From assembly GCA_031285605.1 (NCBI GenBank), contig JAITVW010000306.1:1-13189 (forward strand): 13,189 bases of DNA. Reading direction: 5' to 3'. Numbering within the stretch: the first letter of the stretch is position 1; each line of letters opens with the position of its first letter. Position numbers and translations under genes: made by a program. Source of the DNA: Fusobacteriales bacterium (GTDB lineage Bacteria > Fusobacteriota > Fusobacteriia > Fusobacteriales > Leptotrichiaceae). A model generated the notes under the pieces. That model did not search any database. It worked only from the letters and a program-made list of their open reading frames with translations, and was not told where the DNA came from. Positions 6,573 through 13,164 of the stretch are shown here, one piece after another.

Positions 6573-7190
6573 ATGAATAAAATAAATTATAATAAAAAAA
6601 TGGAAGAAATCATAAAAAGCTTAGCCGGAAAAAAGGCTAAGCTTTTGCTTCACAGCTGCTGTGCTCCGTGCAGCTCATATGTATTGGAATACTTATCTTC
6701 TTCTTTTGATATTACACTTTACTATTATAACCAAAATATACACCCCAAAAGTGAATATATACGAAGATTCAATGAATTAAAGGATTTCACCGGAAAAGTC
6801 TACAAAAGTAAAATAGATATTATTTCTGAAACATATAATCCGGCTGAATTTTTTGATACTGTACATAATTACGAAGATAAGACCGAGGGCGGTTCGCGCT
6901 GCTCATTATGCTGCCATATGAGATTAAAAAAAGCAGCAGAAAAAGCAAAAGAGAGAAACTTTCATTACTTCGGCTCTGTTCTTACTATCAGTCCTCATAA
7001 GAATGCCGACAGAATTAATCTGATAGGAGCAAACCTTGAAAAAATATATAATATAAAATTTTTATATTCCGATTTTAAAAAGAATAACGGTTTTAAAAGA
7101 TCACTTGAGATCAGTAAAGAATATGATCTTTACAGGCAGCAATACTGCGGTTGTTCTTTTTCTATAAGAAATCAGGTGGAATGTTTATAA
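6573..7190 (+). CDS. queH: Epoxyqueuosine reductase QueH
   Basis: 205 residues. QueH (formerly DUF208) performs the last step of queuosine synthesis, reducing epoxyqueuosine to queuosine in tRNA; it is the non-homologous replacement of cobalamin-dependent QueG. The cysteine pattern is complete: CCAPC at 29-33, GGSRCSLCC at 107-114 and QYCGC at 190-194, which in this family bind a [4Fe-4S] cluster and a nearby metal and supply redox cysteines. SVLTISPHKN at 135-144 is also characteristic. GAGGT stands before the ATG, 15 bases after argS, so the pair forms an operon linked by tRNA function. The first 25 codons contain a perfect 12-bp inverted repeat (6615-6646). No clear terminator follows the gene. 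Confidence 0.95.
   Translation: MNKINYNKKMEEIIKSLAGKKAKLLLHSCCAPCSSYVLEYLSSSFDITLYYYNQNIHPKSEYIRRFNELKDFTGKVYKSKIDIISETYNPAEFFDTVHNYEDKTEGGSRCSLCCHMRLKKAAEKAKERNFHYFGSVLTISPHKNADRINLIGANLEKIYNIKFLYSDFKKNNGFKRSLEISKEYDLYRQQYCGCSFSIRNQVECL
6615..6646 (+). terminator. Terminator-like hairpin inside the start of queH
   Basis: AAAAGCTTAGCC (6615-6626) and GGCTAAGCTTTT (6635-6646) pair perfectly over 12 bp around an 8-base loop, ending in four T. It lies 58-89 bases past the argS stop, within codons 15-25 of queH. It could act as a partial terminator for argS or an attenuator for queH; the T-tract is short. Confidence 0.4.
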
Positions 7191-7238
7191 ATTAATATAG
7201 AGTTTTTCATTAAGCAGGATAACAGATAATACGAGAAC

Positions 7239-7321
7239 TCACATTCCTCTTATATGAAGCAGATAAAAAGTTTTCCCTGTTTTTTCAAATAATTCTTTCT
7301 TTTTCAAAAATTTTTTTTCAT
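7239..7321 (-). pseudogene. Broken start of a gene divergent from the WYL regulator
   Basis: On the minus strand a perfect TATAAT (7355-7350), AAGGAG (7334-7329) and an ATG seven bases later (7321) look like a functional gene start. The frame, however, stops after five codons following a run of eight A. Adding one A would allow 27 codons (MKKKFLKKKELFEKTGKTFY and a few more) up to a TGA at 7241-7239. No longer frame is recovered beyond that. I do not recognise the peptide. It looks like a decayed gene once paired with the regulator, but the evidence is thin. Confidence 0.25.
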
Positions 7322-7365
7322 TTATTTTCTCCTTGATATTTATGAAAAAATTATAATACAAAAAC

Positions 7366-7394
7366 TTGACATTATTATGTCATGGTTTTATAAT
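7366..7394 (+). promoter_or_regulatory. Consensus promoter of the WYL regulator with overlapping palindrome
   Basis: TTGACA (7366-7371), 17-base spacer, TATAAT (7389-7394) is a perfect consensus. A palindrome TGACAT-TATT-ATGTCA (7367-7382) covers the -35 box and the upstream half of the spacer, a classical place for a repressor site. It also lies just upstream of the divergent minus-strand -10 at 7355-7350. Self-regulation by the WYL protein is inferred. Confidence 0.65.
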
Positions 7395-7420
7395 AATAAT
7401 AAAAATCAAGGAGATTATTT

Positions 7421-8350
7421 ATGAAAATAGAACGTCTGCTTTCTATTATTGTTATATTGCTGGAAAGAAAAAAAGTGCCTGCATCAAGACTTGCTGAAAT
7501 TTTTGAAGTTTCTACACGTACTATTTACAGAGATATTGACACACTTAATGCTGCCGGAATTCCTGTTATTACTTATCCGGGTGTCAATGGCGGTGTGGGA
7601 ATTCTTGAAGAGTTTAAACTTGAAAAAAATTTATTTACTTCTGAAGATCTTACTTCACTTCTCACGGGACTCAGCAGTATCAGCTCCGCTTTTTCAAGCT
7701 CTGAAATTACAAATGCCCTGATTAAATTAAAAGGAATCATTCCAGAAAAAAGGCTGAAGGATATAGAAAAGAAAACAAACCGGATAATCATTGACCTCAC
7801 TCCATGGAAAAATACAAACAATGTCAGCTCTGATCTAAAAAGTATTAAATCTGCAATGGACAAAAATAAAATCCTGACTTTCAAATATGAAGACAGACAG
7901 CGAAAAAAAAGTACACGCAAAATAGAACCGTACAGAATTATACTTAAAGGTAATGACTGGTATGTGGAAGGATTTTGCATTCTACGAAATGATTTCAGAT
8001 ATTTTAAATTATCAAGGATATCAGGATTAAAAATTACAAAAAAATCATTTACTCCGAGGGAGATTCCCGAAGCTGAGCCTGAAAACGGACCTGTTCAGGA
8101 AAATATAATAATGCTGAAAGTATCTGTTGATAAATCACTAAAAGGGGAATTTATCGAATTATACGGAGAACAATGCTTTATTTCTAAAAAAAACAGTAAA
8201 TATACAGCTAATATACCGTTTGCAGATAATGAGTACAGTTACCGTCTTCTAATGGGTTTTGCAGATAAATGTGAGATTCTTGAGCCTAAAAATATAAGAA
8301 ATGAATTTATTTCAAGAATAAAAAAAGCTGCCGTTCTTTATAAAATATAA
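7421..8350 (+). CDS. YafY-type transcriptional regulator (HTH_11 + WYL domain)
   Basis: 309 residues. An N-terminal winged helix-turn-helix covers about 2-60 (VPASRLAEIFEVSTRTIYRD at 19-38, then IDTLNAAGIPV and a wing YPGVNGGVGI). The WYL domain covers about 137-205, with EPYRIILKGNDWYVEGF at 169-185 (WYV in place of WYL) and RYFKLSRISGL at 193-203. A C-terminal WCX-like extension follows (about 228-305). WYL proteins are one-component regulators whose WYL fold binds a ligand, often a nucleic acid or nucleotide; some control defence systems, but no such genes lie here. GGAGATT precedes the ATG. The gene has a perfect consensus promoter overlapped by a palindrome. Its natural target may be itself and the broken divergent gene. 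Confidence 0.9.
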   Translation: MKIERLLSIIVILLERKKVPASRLAEIFEVSTRTIYRDIDTLNAAGIPVITYPGVNGGVGILEEFKLEKNLFTSEDLTSLLTGLSSISSAFSSSEITNALIKLKGIIPEKRLKDIEKKTNRIIIDLTPWKNTNNVSSDLKSIKSAMDKNKILTFKYEDRQRKKSTRKIEPYRIILKGNDWYVEGFCILRNDFRYFKLSRISGLKITKKSFTPREIPEAEPENGPVQENIIMLKVSVDKSLKGEFIELYGEQCFISKKNSKYTANIPFADNEYSYRLLMGFADKCEILEPKNIRNEFISRIKKAAVLYKI

Positions 8351-8367
8351 TGTTACAAAAAACAGGA

Positions 8368-8412
8368 ACTGTATCTAAAATTTTTCATTTTAATACAGCC
8401 TCATAATTTTTT
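8368..8412 (+). terminator. Possible terminator after the WYL regulator
   Basis: ACTGTAT (8368-8374) and ATACAG (8393-8398) form a stem that continues through AAAAT/ATTTT around a small loop, with six T at 8407-8412 some bases further. Weak, since the T-run is not directly attached. Confidence 0.4.
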
Positions 8413-8452
8413 AAATAGTCTGATATTAATTTTTTTGGAAATTATTTTCTTA

Positions 8453-8504
8453 CCAAAAAAAATACAGTTTTATTCAGGTTTTATACCCGCCTAAAACTGT
8501 ATTC
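8453..8504 (-). terminator. Rho-independent terminator of the BI-1 family gene
   Basis: AATACAGTTTTA (8461-8472) and TAAAACTGTATT (8492-8503) are perfect complements. On the minus strand the stem is followed by a run of T (opposite the A-run 8455-8462), correctly placed just after the stop of the minus-strand gene. Confidence 0.8.
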
Positions 8505-8514
8505 ATCAGAAAAG

Positions 8515-9240
8515 TTATCTTTTTTTCCCGAAAAGTCTTAATAAATAAAGGAATAAATTTATAAAATCAAGATATAAATTTAATGCCCCGGCTATTTGTA
8601 TTCTGTCCAGCATAGTATTGTCTTCCATTGCATAGTCTGTAAGTCTGTGTCTGATTATATTCATATCTATTGCTGTAAATGCCGAAAATATTATTACTCC
8701 TGCATATGACATTATCCAGTAAAAATAATCATTTTTCATAAAAATATTTATCAGAGACACTACTATAAGTGCTATTAAACCAGCCATTACATAAGGAAGA
8801 TATTTTCCCAGATTATCTCTTGTAAGATAACCATATACAGCAAGACAGGCATAATATATTACTGTTCCCAAAAACACATAAATAATTGACTCACCTGTAT
8901 AAATATAACCTATTATGCTTAAAGTTACCCCGTTTAATACAGCGTATAATAAAAACATTCCACGTAATGTTCCCACAGAAGCTTTCATTAACATCATCGA
9001 AAACATAAATACAAGACCAAGTTCTACAAAAAACAATACATAATACAAGTTTGTCCCAAATATAAGACTCATTATTTCAACATTTGTCATTACTAAAAAT
9101 CCACTTATCCCTGATACAAGGAGCCCGACAACCATCCAAAGTATACACCCTGTCATTTTCTGAGCTACAATTCTGTTTATCTCTTCATAATCAAGGTAGC
9201 CTGATCTGTAATCATCATGTCCAAAATCATCATTTCTCAT
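8515..9240 (-). CDS. Bax inhibitor-1 (YccA/YbhL) family integral membrane protein
   Basis: 241 residues with seven hydrophobic segments after a polar N-terminus (1-28): about 31-52, 65-85, 94-112, 118-138, 148-168, 173-190 and 219-237. BI-1 family signatures are YGYLTRDNLGKYLPYVMAGLI (split as YGYLTRDNLGKY then LPYVMAGLI, 136-155), SAFTAIDMNIIRHRL at 186-200 with the conserved Asp192, and the C-terminal ALNLYLDFINLFLYLLRLFG (219-238) with Asp225. Bacterial members are pH-sensitive calcium-leak channels in structural work on Bacillus YetJ, or interact with FtsH (YccA); the role here is unknown. GAGGTG lies six bases before the ATG. It is a single-gene unit with a strong promoter and terminator, convergent with the WYL regulator. 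Confidence 0.93.
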   Translation of the reverse strand: MRNDDFGHDDYRSGYLDYEEINRIVAQKMTGCILWMVVGLLVSGISGFLVMTNVEIMSLIFGTNLYYVLFFVELGLVFMFSMMLMKASVGTLRGMFLLYAVLNGVTLSIIGYIYTGESIIYVFLGTVIYYACLAVYGYLTRDNLGKYLPYVMAGLIALIVVSLINIFMKNDYFYWIMSYAGVIIFSAFTAIDMNIIRHRLTDYAMEDNTMLDRIQIAGALNLYLDFINLFLYLLRLFGKKR

Positions 9241-9269
9241 TCATTTCACCTCTTATAAGCTTTTATAGT

Positions 9270-9298
9270 ATTATACTAAATATATTTAAAACCGTCAA
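9270..9298 (-). promoter_or_regulatory. Promoter of the BI-1 family gene
   Basis: On the minus strand TTGACG (9298-9293), 17-base spacer, TATAAT (9275-9270), 30 bases before the start codon. Eleven of twelve consensus positions match. Confidence 0.8.
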
Positions 9299-9337
9299 AT
9301 ATATCAAAGCTCGTGATTTTACTTTCAGACATCAAAG

Positions 9338-9346
9338 TGTTATAAT
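9338..9346 (+). promoter_or_regulatory. Extended -10 promoter of the small lipoprotein gene
   Basis: TGTTATAAT, a perfect -10 with TGn extension, 48 bases before the ATG at 9394, divergent from the BI-1 promoter. No good -35 box at the usual distance. Confidence 0.5.
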
Positions 9347-9393
9347 TATGTTGTTTTAAAAATTTTTATAAAATACAAAAGGCGGTTGATTAT

Positions 9394-9876
9394 ATGAAGA
9401 AATTATTATTAATTCTCCTGATTTATTTATTGGTACTTACCTGCTCAAACAGCAGAACAATGAAGCTACCTGATAAAAATCTCAAAATAATAGACGATAT
9501 TATTTATTATAAAAATGAACCATATACAGGCATACTCAGCGGAACGGACATAAATAATAATTCTGCCAGATTCGGAGCAGAGATAAAAAACGGGATAGTT
9601 GAAGGAAAGGTAGAGCTTCTGGCCTCTGATATTGATTTTATTTATAATATTTCAGGCGGGAAACTTAACGGGGAAAGTTCTGTACTGGATATAATAATGC
9701 TTTATAAAGATGATGTAATACAGAAATGTTATTCCAATGCCTCTTTTGCTACACAGGAAATGGCAGATGCATTTTGCAAAGTTGTAAAAGAGAATCCTGA
9801 CGGGGAAAGTTTTCCTTCTACAGGAAAAGAACTTCAGAAAAGAACGATTAATATTATAAGAAGACTTAATAATTAA
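9394..9876 (+). CDS. Small putative lipoprotein with MORN-like strands, function unknown
   Basis: 160 residues. The N-terminus MKKLLLILLIYLLVLTCSNS looks like a lipoprotein signal with Cys17; threonine at -1 of the lipobox (VLTC) is unusual, so lipidation is likely but not certain. The body contains short strand-turn repeats resembling MORN/YwqK-type proteins: IIYYKNEPYTGILSG at 36-50, EIKNGIVEGKVELL at 63-76 and ISGGKLNGESSVL at 86-98. The C-terminal part has two cysteines (Cys112, Cys128) and a basic tail. The start has AAGGCGG, a modest RBS. It resembles the protein encoded at 10421-10906 on the far side of the tRNA array, suggesting paralogy. A terminator follows directly. No function can be assigned. 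Confidence 0.75.
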   Translation: MKKLLLILLIYLLVLTCSNSRTMKLPDKNLKIIDDIIYYKNEPYTGILSGTDINNNSARFGAEIKNGIVEGKVELLASDIDFIYNISGGKLNGESSVLDIIMLYKDDVIQKCYSNASFATQEMADAFCKVVKENPDGESFPSTGKELQKRTINIIRRLNN

Positions 9877-9928
9877 AAAAAATGCTCTTTTGATAAATAA
9901 AAGTATATTATCAAAGGGGCATTTTATA
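9876..9928. terminator. Strong bidirectional terminator
   Basis: A 17-bp stem: AAAATGCTCTTTTGATA (9879-9895) pairs with 9909-9925 with only two G-U wobbles. It is flanked by A on the left and T on the right, so it ends the lipoprotein transcript and can back up the tRNA transcript from the other strand. Confidence 0.88.
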
Positions 9929-9966
9929 TTTTAAATATTATTATCATATAAATTTCTACCTGTAAA

Positions 9967-9992
9967 TAAAAAAAGAATAGCATATCTATCCT
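9967..9992 (-). terminator. Terminator of the tRNA operon
   Basis: On the minus strand, 10 bases after the tRNA-Cys CCA, AGGATAG (9992-9986) pairs with CTATTCT (9980-9974, one G-U) around ATATG, followed by seven T. Confidence 0.7.
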
Positions 9993-10002
9993 GTTAAAAA
10001 AA

Positions 10003-10077
10003 TGGAGGCGACGACCGGAATCGAACCGGTGTACAAGGTTTTGCAGACCTCTGCCTAAGCCTCTCGACCACGTCGCC
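10003..10077 (-). tRNA. tRNA-Cys (GCA)
   Basis: 75 bases including encoded CCA. The acceptor stem GGCGACG pairs with CGTCGCC. The anticodon stem GAGGT/ACCTT encloses CTGCAAA, anticodon GCA. The T arm is ACCGG-TTCGATT-CCGGT. The D stem is short (GTC/GGC), normal for this family. It is last of four in the array. Confidence 0.96.
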
Positions 10078-10095
10078 ATTATTAGAGTTTCTACA

Positions 10096-10171
10096 TGGTG
10101 CCCAGACGCGGAATCGAACCACGGACACAGGGATTTTCAGTCCCTTGCTCTACCGACTGAGCTATCTGGGC
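10096..10171 (-). tRNA. tRNA-Phe (GAA)
   Basis: 76 bases including encoded CCA. Acceptor GCCCAGA pairs with TCTGGGC. The anticodon arm GGGA-CTGAAAA-TCCC carries GAA. D arm has AGCTCAGTCGGTAGAGC, T loop TTCGATT. 18 bases before tRNA-Cys. Confidence 0.97.
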
Positions 10172-10176
10172 TTGTA

Positions 10177-10253
10177 TGGCGGGAGTGACGGGGCTCGAAC
10201 CCGCGACCTCTGGCGTGACAGGCCAGCGCTCTAACCAGCTGAGCTACACCCCC
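10177..10253 (-). tRNA. tRNA-Asp (GTC)
   Basis: 77 bases including encoded CCA. Acceptor GGGGGTG pairs with CACTCCC with one G-U. The anticodon arm CTGGC-CTGTCAC-GCCAG carries GTC. T loop TTCGAGC. Only five bases separate it from tRNA-Phe. Asp-GUC is one of the tRNAs modified with queuosine, linking functionally to queH in this window. Confidence 0.97.
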
Positions 10254-10263
10254 AAAAAAATAA

Positions 10264-10339
10264 TGGTGGTCGCTACTGGGCTCGAACCAGTGACCCCCTG
10301 CTTGTAAGGCAGGTGCTCTCCCAACTGAGCTAAGCGACC
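10264..10339 (-). tRNA. tRNA-Val (TAC)
   Basis: 76 bases including encoded CCA. Acceptor GGTCGCT pairs with AGCGACC. The anticodon arm CCTGC-CTTACAA-GCAGG carries TAC. T loop TTCGAGC. It is first in the array, directly behind the promoter. Confidence 0.97.
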
Positions 10340-10358
10340 TTCTCCATAATACTCAAAC

Positions 10359-10387
10359 ATTATATCTTAATTTCTCAAATTTTGCAA
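10359..10387 (-). promoter_or_regulatory. Promoter of the Val-Asp-Phe-Cys tRNA operon
   Basis: On the minus strand TTGCAA (10387-10382), 17-base spacer, perfect TATAAT (10364-10359), about 20 bases before tRNA-Val. The gene upstream (stop at 10421) has no clear terminator, so some read-through from it is also possible. Confidence 0.7.
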
Positions 10388-10420
10388 GCATTTATTTCAA
10401 AAAGTTTTCTTTTTCTGTTG

Positions 10421-10906
10421 CTAATCCTCTGTGTCTGTATCCTCGTATATTCCAAGTGCAGATAAAACAACCATTTGAGCAGTCTGATTTCCACTGGTAT
10501 TTTCTTCAAAATATTTTTCTATCTCGATATTCTTTAATTCTAATGTTTTTTCGGAATTTTTTATTTTAAGCTCTGTTATAGCACCATTTTTAGCTTTGCC
10601 TTTCACTTCTGCACCATGCCAGAATTCATTGAATGATATAAACTCAAATTTCCCGTTCAGCACTCCTTTTTTCACTGTTACAAACCCTTCTGTTATCTGA
10701 ACTCCGTTTATTTTTGCCTTATATCCTTCCGCTTCTGTTACTTTTCCTGTATATTCCCTGCCTGCTTTGGTATACAACACATTGTTTTTATATTGCAGAC
10801 TGTTCCCCTGAATACTTTCTGATCCGGAATTTGAAATAAAAACAACTGCAATAAAAATCAGGATAATTATCGAAAATATTCCATAAAACTGTTTTCTGTT
10901 TATCAT
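10421..10906 (-). CDS. Small membrane-anchored protein of unknown function, MORN-like strands
   Basis: 161 residues from the ATG at 10906, chosen because AAAGGA lies seven bases upstream; a GTG at 10927 would add seven residues but has no RBS. The N-terminus is a membrane anchor or uncleaved signal (about 8-25, FYGIFSIIILIFIAVVFI). The outer part has beta-strand repeats: NNVLYTKAGREYTGKV at 41-56, TVKKGVLNGKFEFI at 77-90, VKGKAKNGAITELKI at 101-115, and an acidic tail EDTDTED. VKKGVLNGKFEFI closely resembles IKNGIVEGKVELL of the lipoprotein at 9394, and the YTG turn before it is also shared. It follows holB after about 38 bases without a terminator, so it is probably the last gene of the mreB-holB operon. 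Function unknown. Confidence 0.75.
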   Translation of the reverse strand: MINRKQFYGIFSIIILIFIAVVFISNSGSESIQGNSLQYKNNVLYTKAGREYTGKVTEAEGYKAKINGVQITEGFVTVKKGVLNGKFEFISFNEFWHGAEVKGKAKNGAITELKIKNSEKTLELKNIEIEKYFEENTSGNQTAQMVVLSALGIYEDTDTED

Positions 10907-10944
10907 TTTGCTTTCCTTTCCCGACACCTAAAATCATGCCTATA

Positions 10945-12093
10945 CTACTCGTAAAACATAAAAAAATTAGAAATTAGAGCTCTTATATTTACATTATTAT
11001 CAATACTATTTTTTATTTCTATTATTTTTTTCAGATTCTTTATTTTATTTTTCTTTATAAAAATCAGCCTGTCCAAAAAATTTTTCAAATCTTTTTTATT
11101 TTTAGCAAAAATATCGTTCACTCTTTGGCTGACTTCTATCTTTTCAGAATTTTTATAATATTTATAATTTTTACCAAGTATCATTATACTTTGTATATAA
11201 TTTATCTTTATATTCAGATAGATTTCTTTGAGATACAGATTTACAGCCTGAAGATGAAAGGCAAAATCATCATTATTCTTTAGTTTTTCCACATCAAAAG
11301 AATCCTCTGTATCTTCATAAATCTTCAGCAGCTCTTTGATATAATCCTTAAATATCTTAAAGTCCGGTTTACTCATAAACTCTTTTTTATCATTAAACAG
11401 CTTTTCTGCCTGTACTTTTGCCAAAAGCTCCATAAGTTCATTATAAAGATAGAAAACTTCAATATTTCTGAAAAGCTCTTCCAGAGAAAGCTGCGGACAG
11501 CTTATATCTTGTTTTCCCGTTTTCCACAGTTCTATATCTTTTACATTTCCGTCAAAAAAATAGTAGATTTCTTTTTCTACTTCCAGAGCTTCTGTGTCAA
11601 GTGGTTTTATTACAAAAGCCATAACCCTCGACTTTATAGTCGGAATTATATTCAGACTCTTTGAAAGGAGTATGAAATAAAGATTTTTTGGCGGTTCTTC
11701 TATTATTTTCAGTAATGCATTTGCTGATTCTTTACGCAGCTTTTCCACTCCGTTCAGGATATAAACTTTTTTCTTTGCCTCATATGGTGATTCTATGGCA
11801 TTTAGTATTATTTCCCTTATATCATCTATTTTTACACCCTGCTCATCTTTATTTATTATTTCTATATCAGGATATGTATAATTATCTATACTTTTGCATA
11901 CATTACACACACCGCAGTAATCATTCTCCTTAAAATTTTCACACAAAAAAAGTTTTGAAAACTCTAAAGCATAAAAAAGCAAGTCTACTCTTTTATCACC
12001 ATAAAAAAGATAACTTGCACTTTCTTTATCTTTAGCAGCCTCATTAATCAGTCTGTCCATTAAAAAAGTATCTTTAAGATTCTTTATACTCAT
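10945..12093 (-). CDS. holB: DNA polymerase III clamp loader, delta' subunit (HolB)
   Basis: 382 residues. The N-terminal AAA+ part has a zinc-binding set Cys51, Cys60, Cys63, Cys66 (CGVCNVC), then VYILNGVEKLRKESANALLKI (split as VYILNGVEKLR then KESANALLKI, 110-130), IIEEPPKNLYFILLS at 130-144 and IIPTIKSRV at 149-157, where the clamp-loader SRC motif appears as SRV. The P-loop is degenerate (YGDKRVD at 31-37, no GKT), which fits non-ATPase delta' rather than gamma/tau. Delta' is the stator of the clamp loader that opens the sliding clamp at primer ends. The C-terminal half (about 200-382) is lysine-rich and poorly recognisable. ATG follows the mreB stop after a single base with AAGGAAA upstream, so both are one transcript. 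Confidence 0.88.
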   Translation of the reverse strand: MSIKNLKDTFLMDRLINEAAKDKESASYLFYGDKRVDLLFYALEFSKLFLCENFKENDYCGVCNVCKSIDNYTYPDIEIINKDEQGVKIDDIREIILNAIESPYEAKKKVYILNGVEKLRKESANALLKIIEEPPKNLYFILLSKSLNIIPTIKSRVMAFVIKPLDTEALEVEKEIYYFFDGNVKDIELWKTGKQDISCPQLSLEELFRNIEVFYLYNELMELLAKVQAEKLFNDKKEFMSKPDFKIFKDYIKELLKIYEDTEDSFDVEKLKNNDDFAFHLQAVNLYLKEIYLNIKINYIQSIMILGKNYKYYKNSEKIEVSQRVNDIFAKNKKDLKNFLDRLIFIKKNKIKNLKKIIEIKNSIDNNVNIRALISNFFMFYE

Positions 12094-12094
12094 T

Positions 12095-13132
12095 TTACGT
12101 ATTTTCCTTCATTTGAAGAGTTCTCAGGAGATTTCTGTTATCAAATGCCAGTCCTCCGCCCAGAACTACAGATTCCAGCGGCTGTTCAGCAAGGAATACA
12201 TTTATCTTTGTCTCTTCTTCCATCAGGTTTGTAAAGTTTCTTACAAGCGAACCTCCGCCTGTCATAACTATACCATTGTCCAATATATCCACAACCAGTT
12301 CCGGCGGGCATTTTTCCAATACTTCTTTTGTGTTATTTATAATTTCATATAATGAATCTCTTATAGCTTCATATATTTCATTTGAAGAAAGTTTTACAGT
12401 TTTTGGAAGTCCTGTGATTAAATCTCTTCCTTTTATGTCTATTATTTCCTCTTCCTCAAGCGGTATTGCAGTACCAAGTTCTTTTTTTATCTTTTCTGCC
12501 GTTCTTTCCCCTATAAGAAGACTGTATTTTTTCTTAACATATTTTATAATATCATCATCAAATGTATTACTTGCTATTCTCAGTGACTTACTGACAACTA
12601 TTTCGTCAAGAGACAGAATTGCTATATCAGTGGAACCTCCTCCTATATCTATTACCATGTTTCCTTCAGGTGCGGAAATATTTACTCCCGATCCCAGAAC
12701 TGCTGCTCTTCCTTCTTCTATTATGTATACTTTTTTAGCTCCGGTAATAGAGTCAAACAGGGCTTTTTTCTCTACAGAAGTTACTTCCAAAGGTACACAT
12801 ATCATTACTTCCGGCTTAAAAGGCGATCTTCCGTATATTTTATGCAGAAATAATCTAAGCATTTCCCTTGTAACGTCAAAATCAGCTATTACTCCGTCTT
12901 TCAGCGGTTTTACCGCAATAATGCTGTCAGGTGTTTTTCCTAACATTTCTCTTGCTTCTCTTCCCACTGCTATTACCTTTTTTGTTTTTCTGTCCTGCGC
13001 CACTACTGACGGTTCATTTAGTACTATTTTCTTTTTCTGTCTGTCATAAATCAGTGTGTTGGCTGTTCCCAAATCAATTGCCAAACTCTTTTTTATTCTA
13101 AAAAAATTAAATGTCCTAGAAAAAAATCCCAT
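12095..13132 (-). CDS. mreB: Rod-shape-determining actin homologue MreB
   Basis: 345 residues, full length. MreB forms membrane-attached antiparallel filaments that guide lateral wall synthesis by the elongasome. The actin-fold motifs are present: phosphate 1 IDLGTANTLIY at 19-29, PSVVA at 41-45, phosphate 2 VIDIGGGSTDIA at 160-171, GERTAEKIK at 208-216, and the adenosine motif MTGGGSLVRN at 290-299. The N-terminus MGFFSRTFNFFRIKK is amphipathic/basic, suiting membrane binding. At 139-148 the usual EEPxAAAxGAG reads EEGRAAVLGSG, with Gly for the conserved Pro; Glu139/140 are kept. AAAGGAG lies before the ATG. It is followed by holB instead of the usual mreC, so the shape operon is not in standard order here. 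Confidence 0.93.
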   Translation of the reverse strand: MGFFSRTFNFFRIKKSLAIDLGTANTLIYDRQKKKIVLNEPSVVAQDRKTKKVIAVGREAREMLGKTPDSIIAVKPLKDGVIADFDVTREMLRLFLHKIYGRSPFKPEVMICVPLEVTSVEKKALFDSITGAKKVYIIEEGRAAVLGSGVNISAPEGNMVIDIGGGSTDIAILSLDEIVVSKSLRIASNTFDDDIIKYVKKKYSLLIGERTAEKIKKELGTAIPLEEEEIIDIKGRDLITGLPKTVKLSSNEIYEAIRDSLYEIINNTKEVLEKCPPELVVDILDNGIVMTGGGSLVRNFTNLMEEETKINVFLAEQPLESVVLGGGLAFDNRNLLRTLQMKENT

Positions 13133-13158
13133 ATTATTACTTCTCCTTTTATTATTTT

Positions 13159-13164
13159 ATTATA
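13159..13164 (-). promoter_or_regulatory. -10-like box before mreB
   Basis: A perfect TATAAT on the minus strand, 26 bases before the mreB ATG. No -35 match is visible in the few bases left before the window edge, so mreB may also be transcribed from further upstream. Confidence 0.35.

Noticed and set aside
7573..7980. 135-codon minus-strand frame inside the WYL regulator gene
   Set aside because: Antisense shadow of a convincing gene with HTH and WYL motifs; no start signals.
10907..10927. GTG start giving seven extra residues to the 10421 gene
   Set aside because: No RBS upstream, whereas the ATG at 10906 has AAAGGA at good spacing and begins a normal membrane anchor.
12276..13049. 257-codon open frame on the plus strand opposite mreB
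   Set aside because: It is a shadow of the mreB frame: low-complexity serine/phenylalanine-rich protein, no RBS, no family resemblance.
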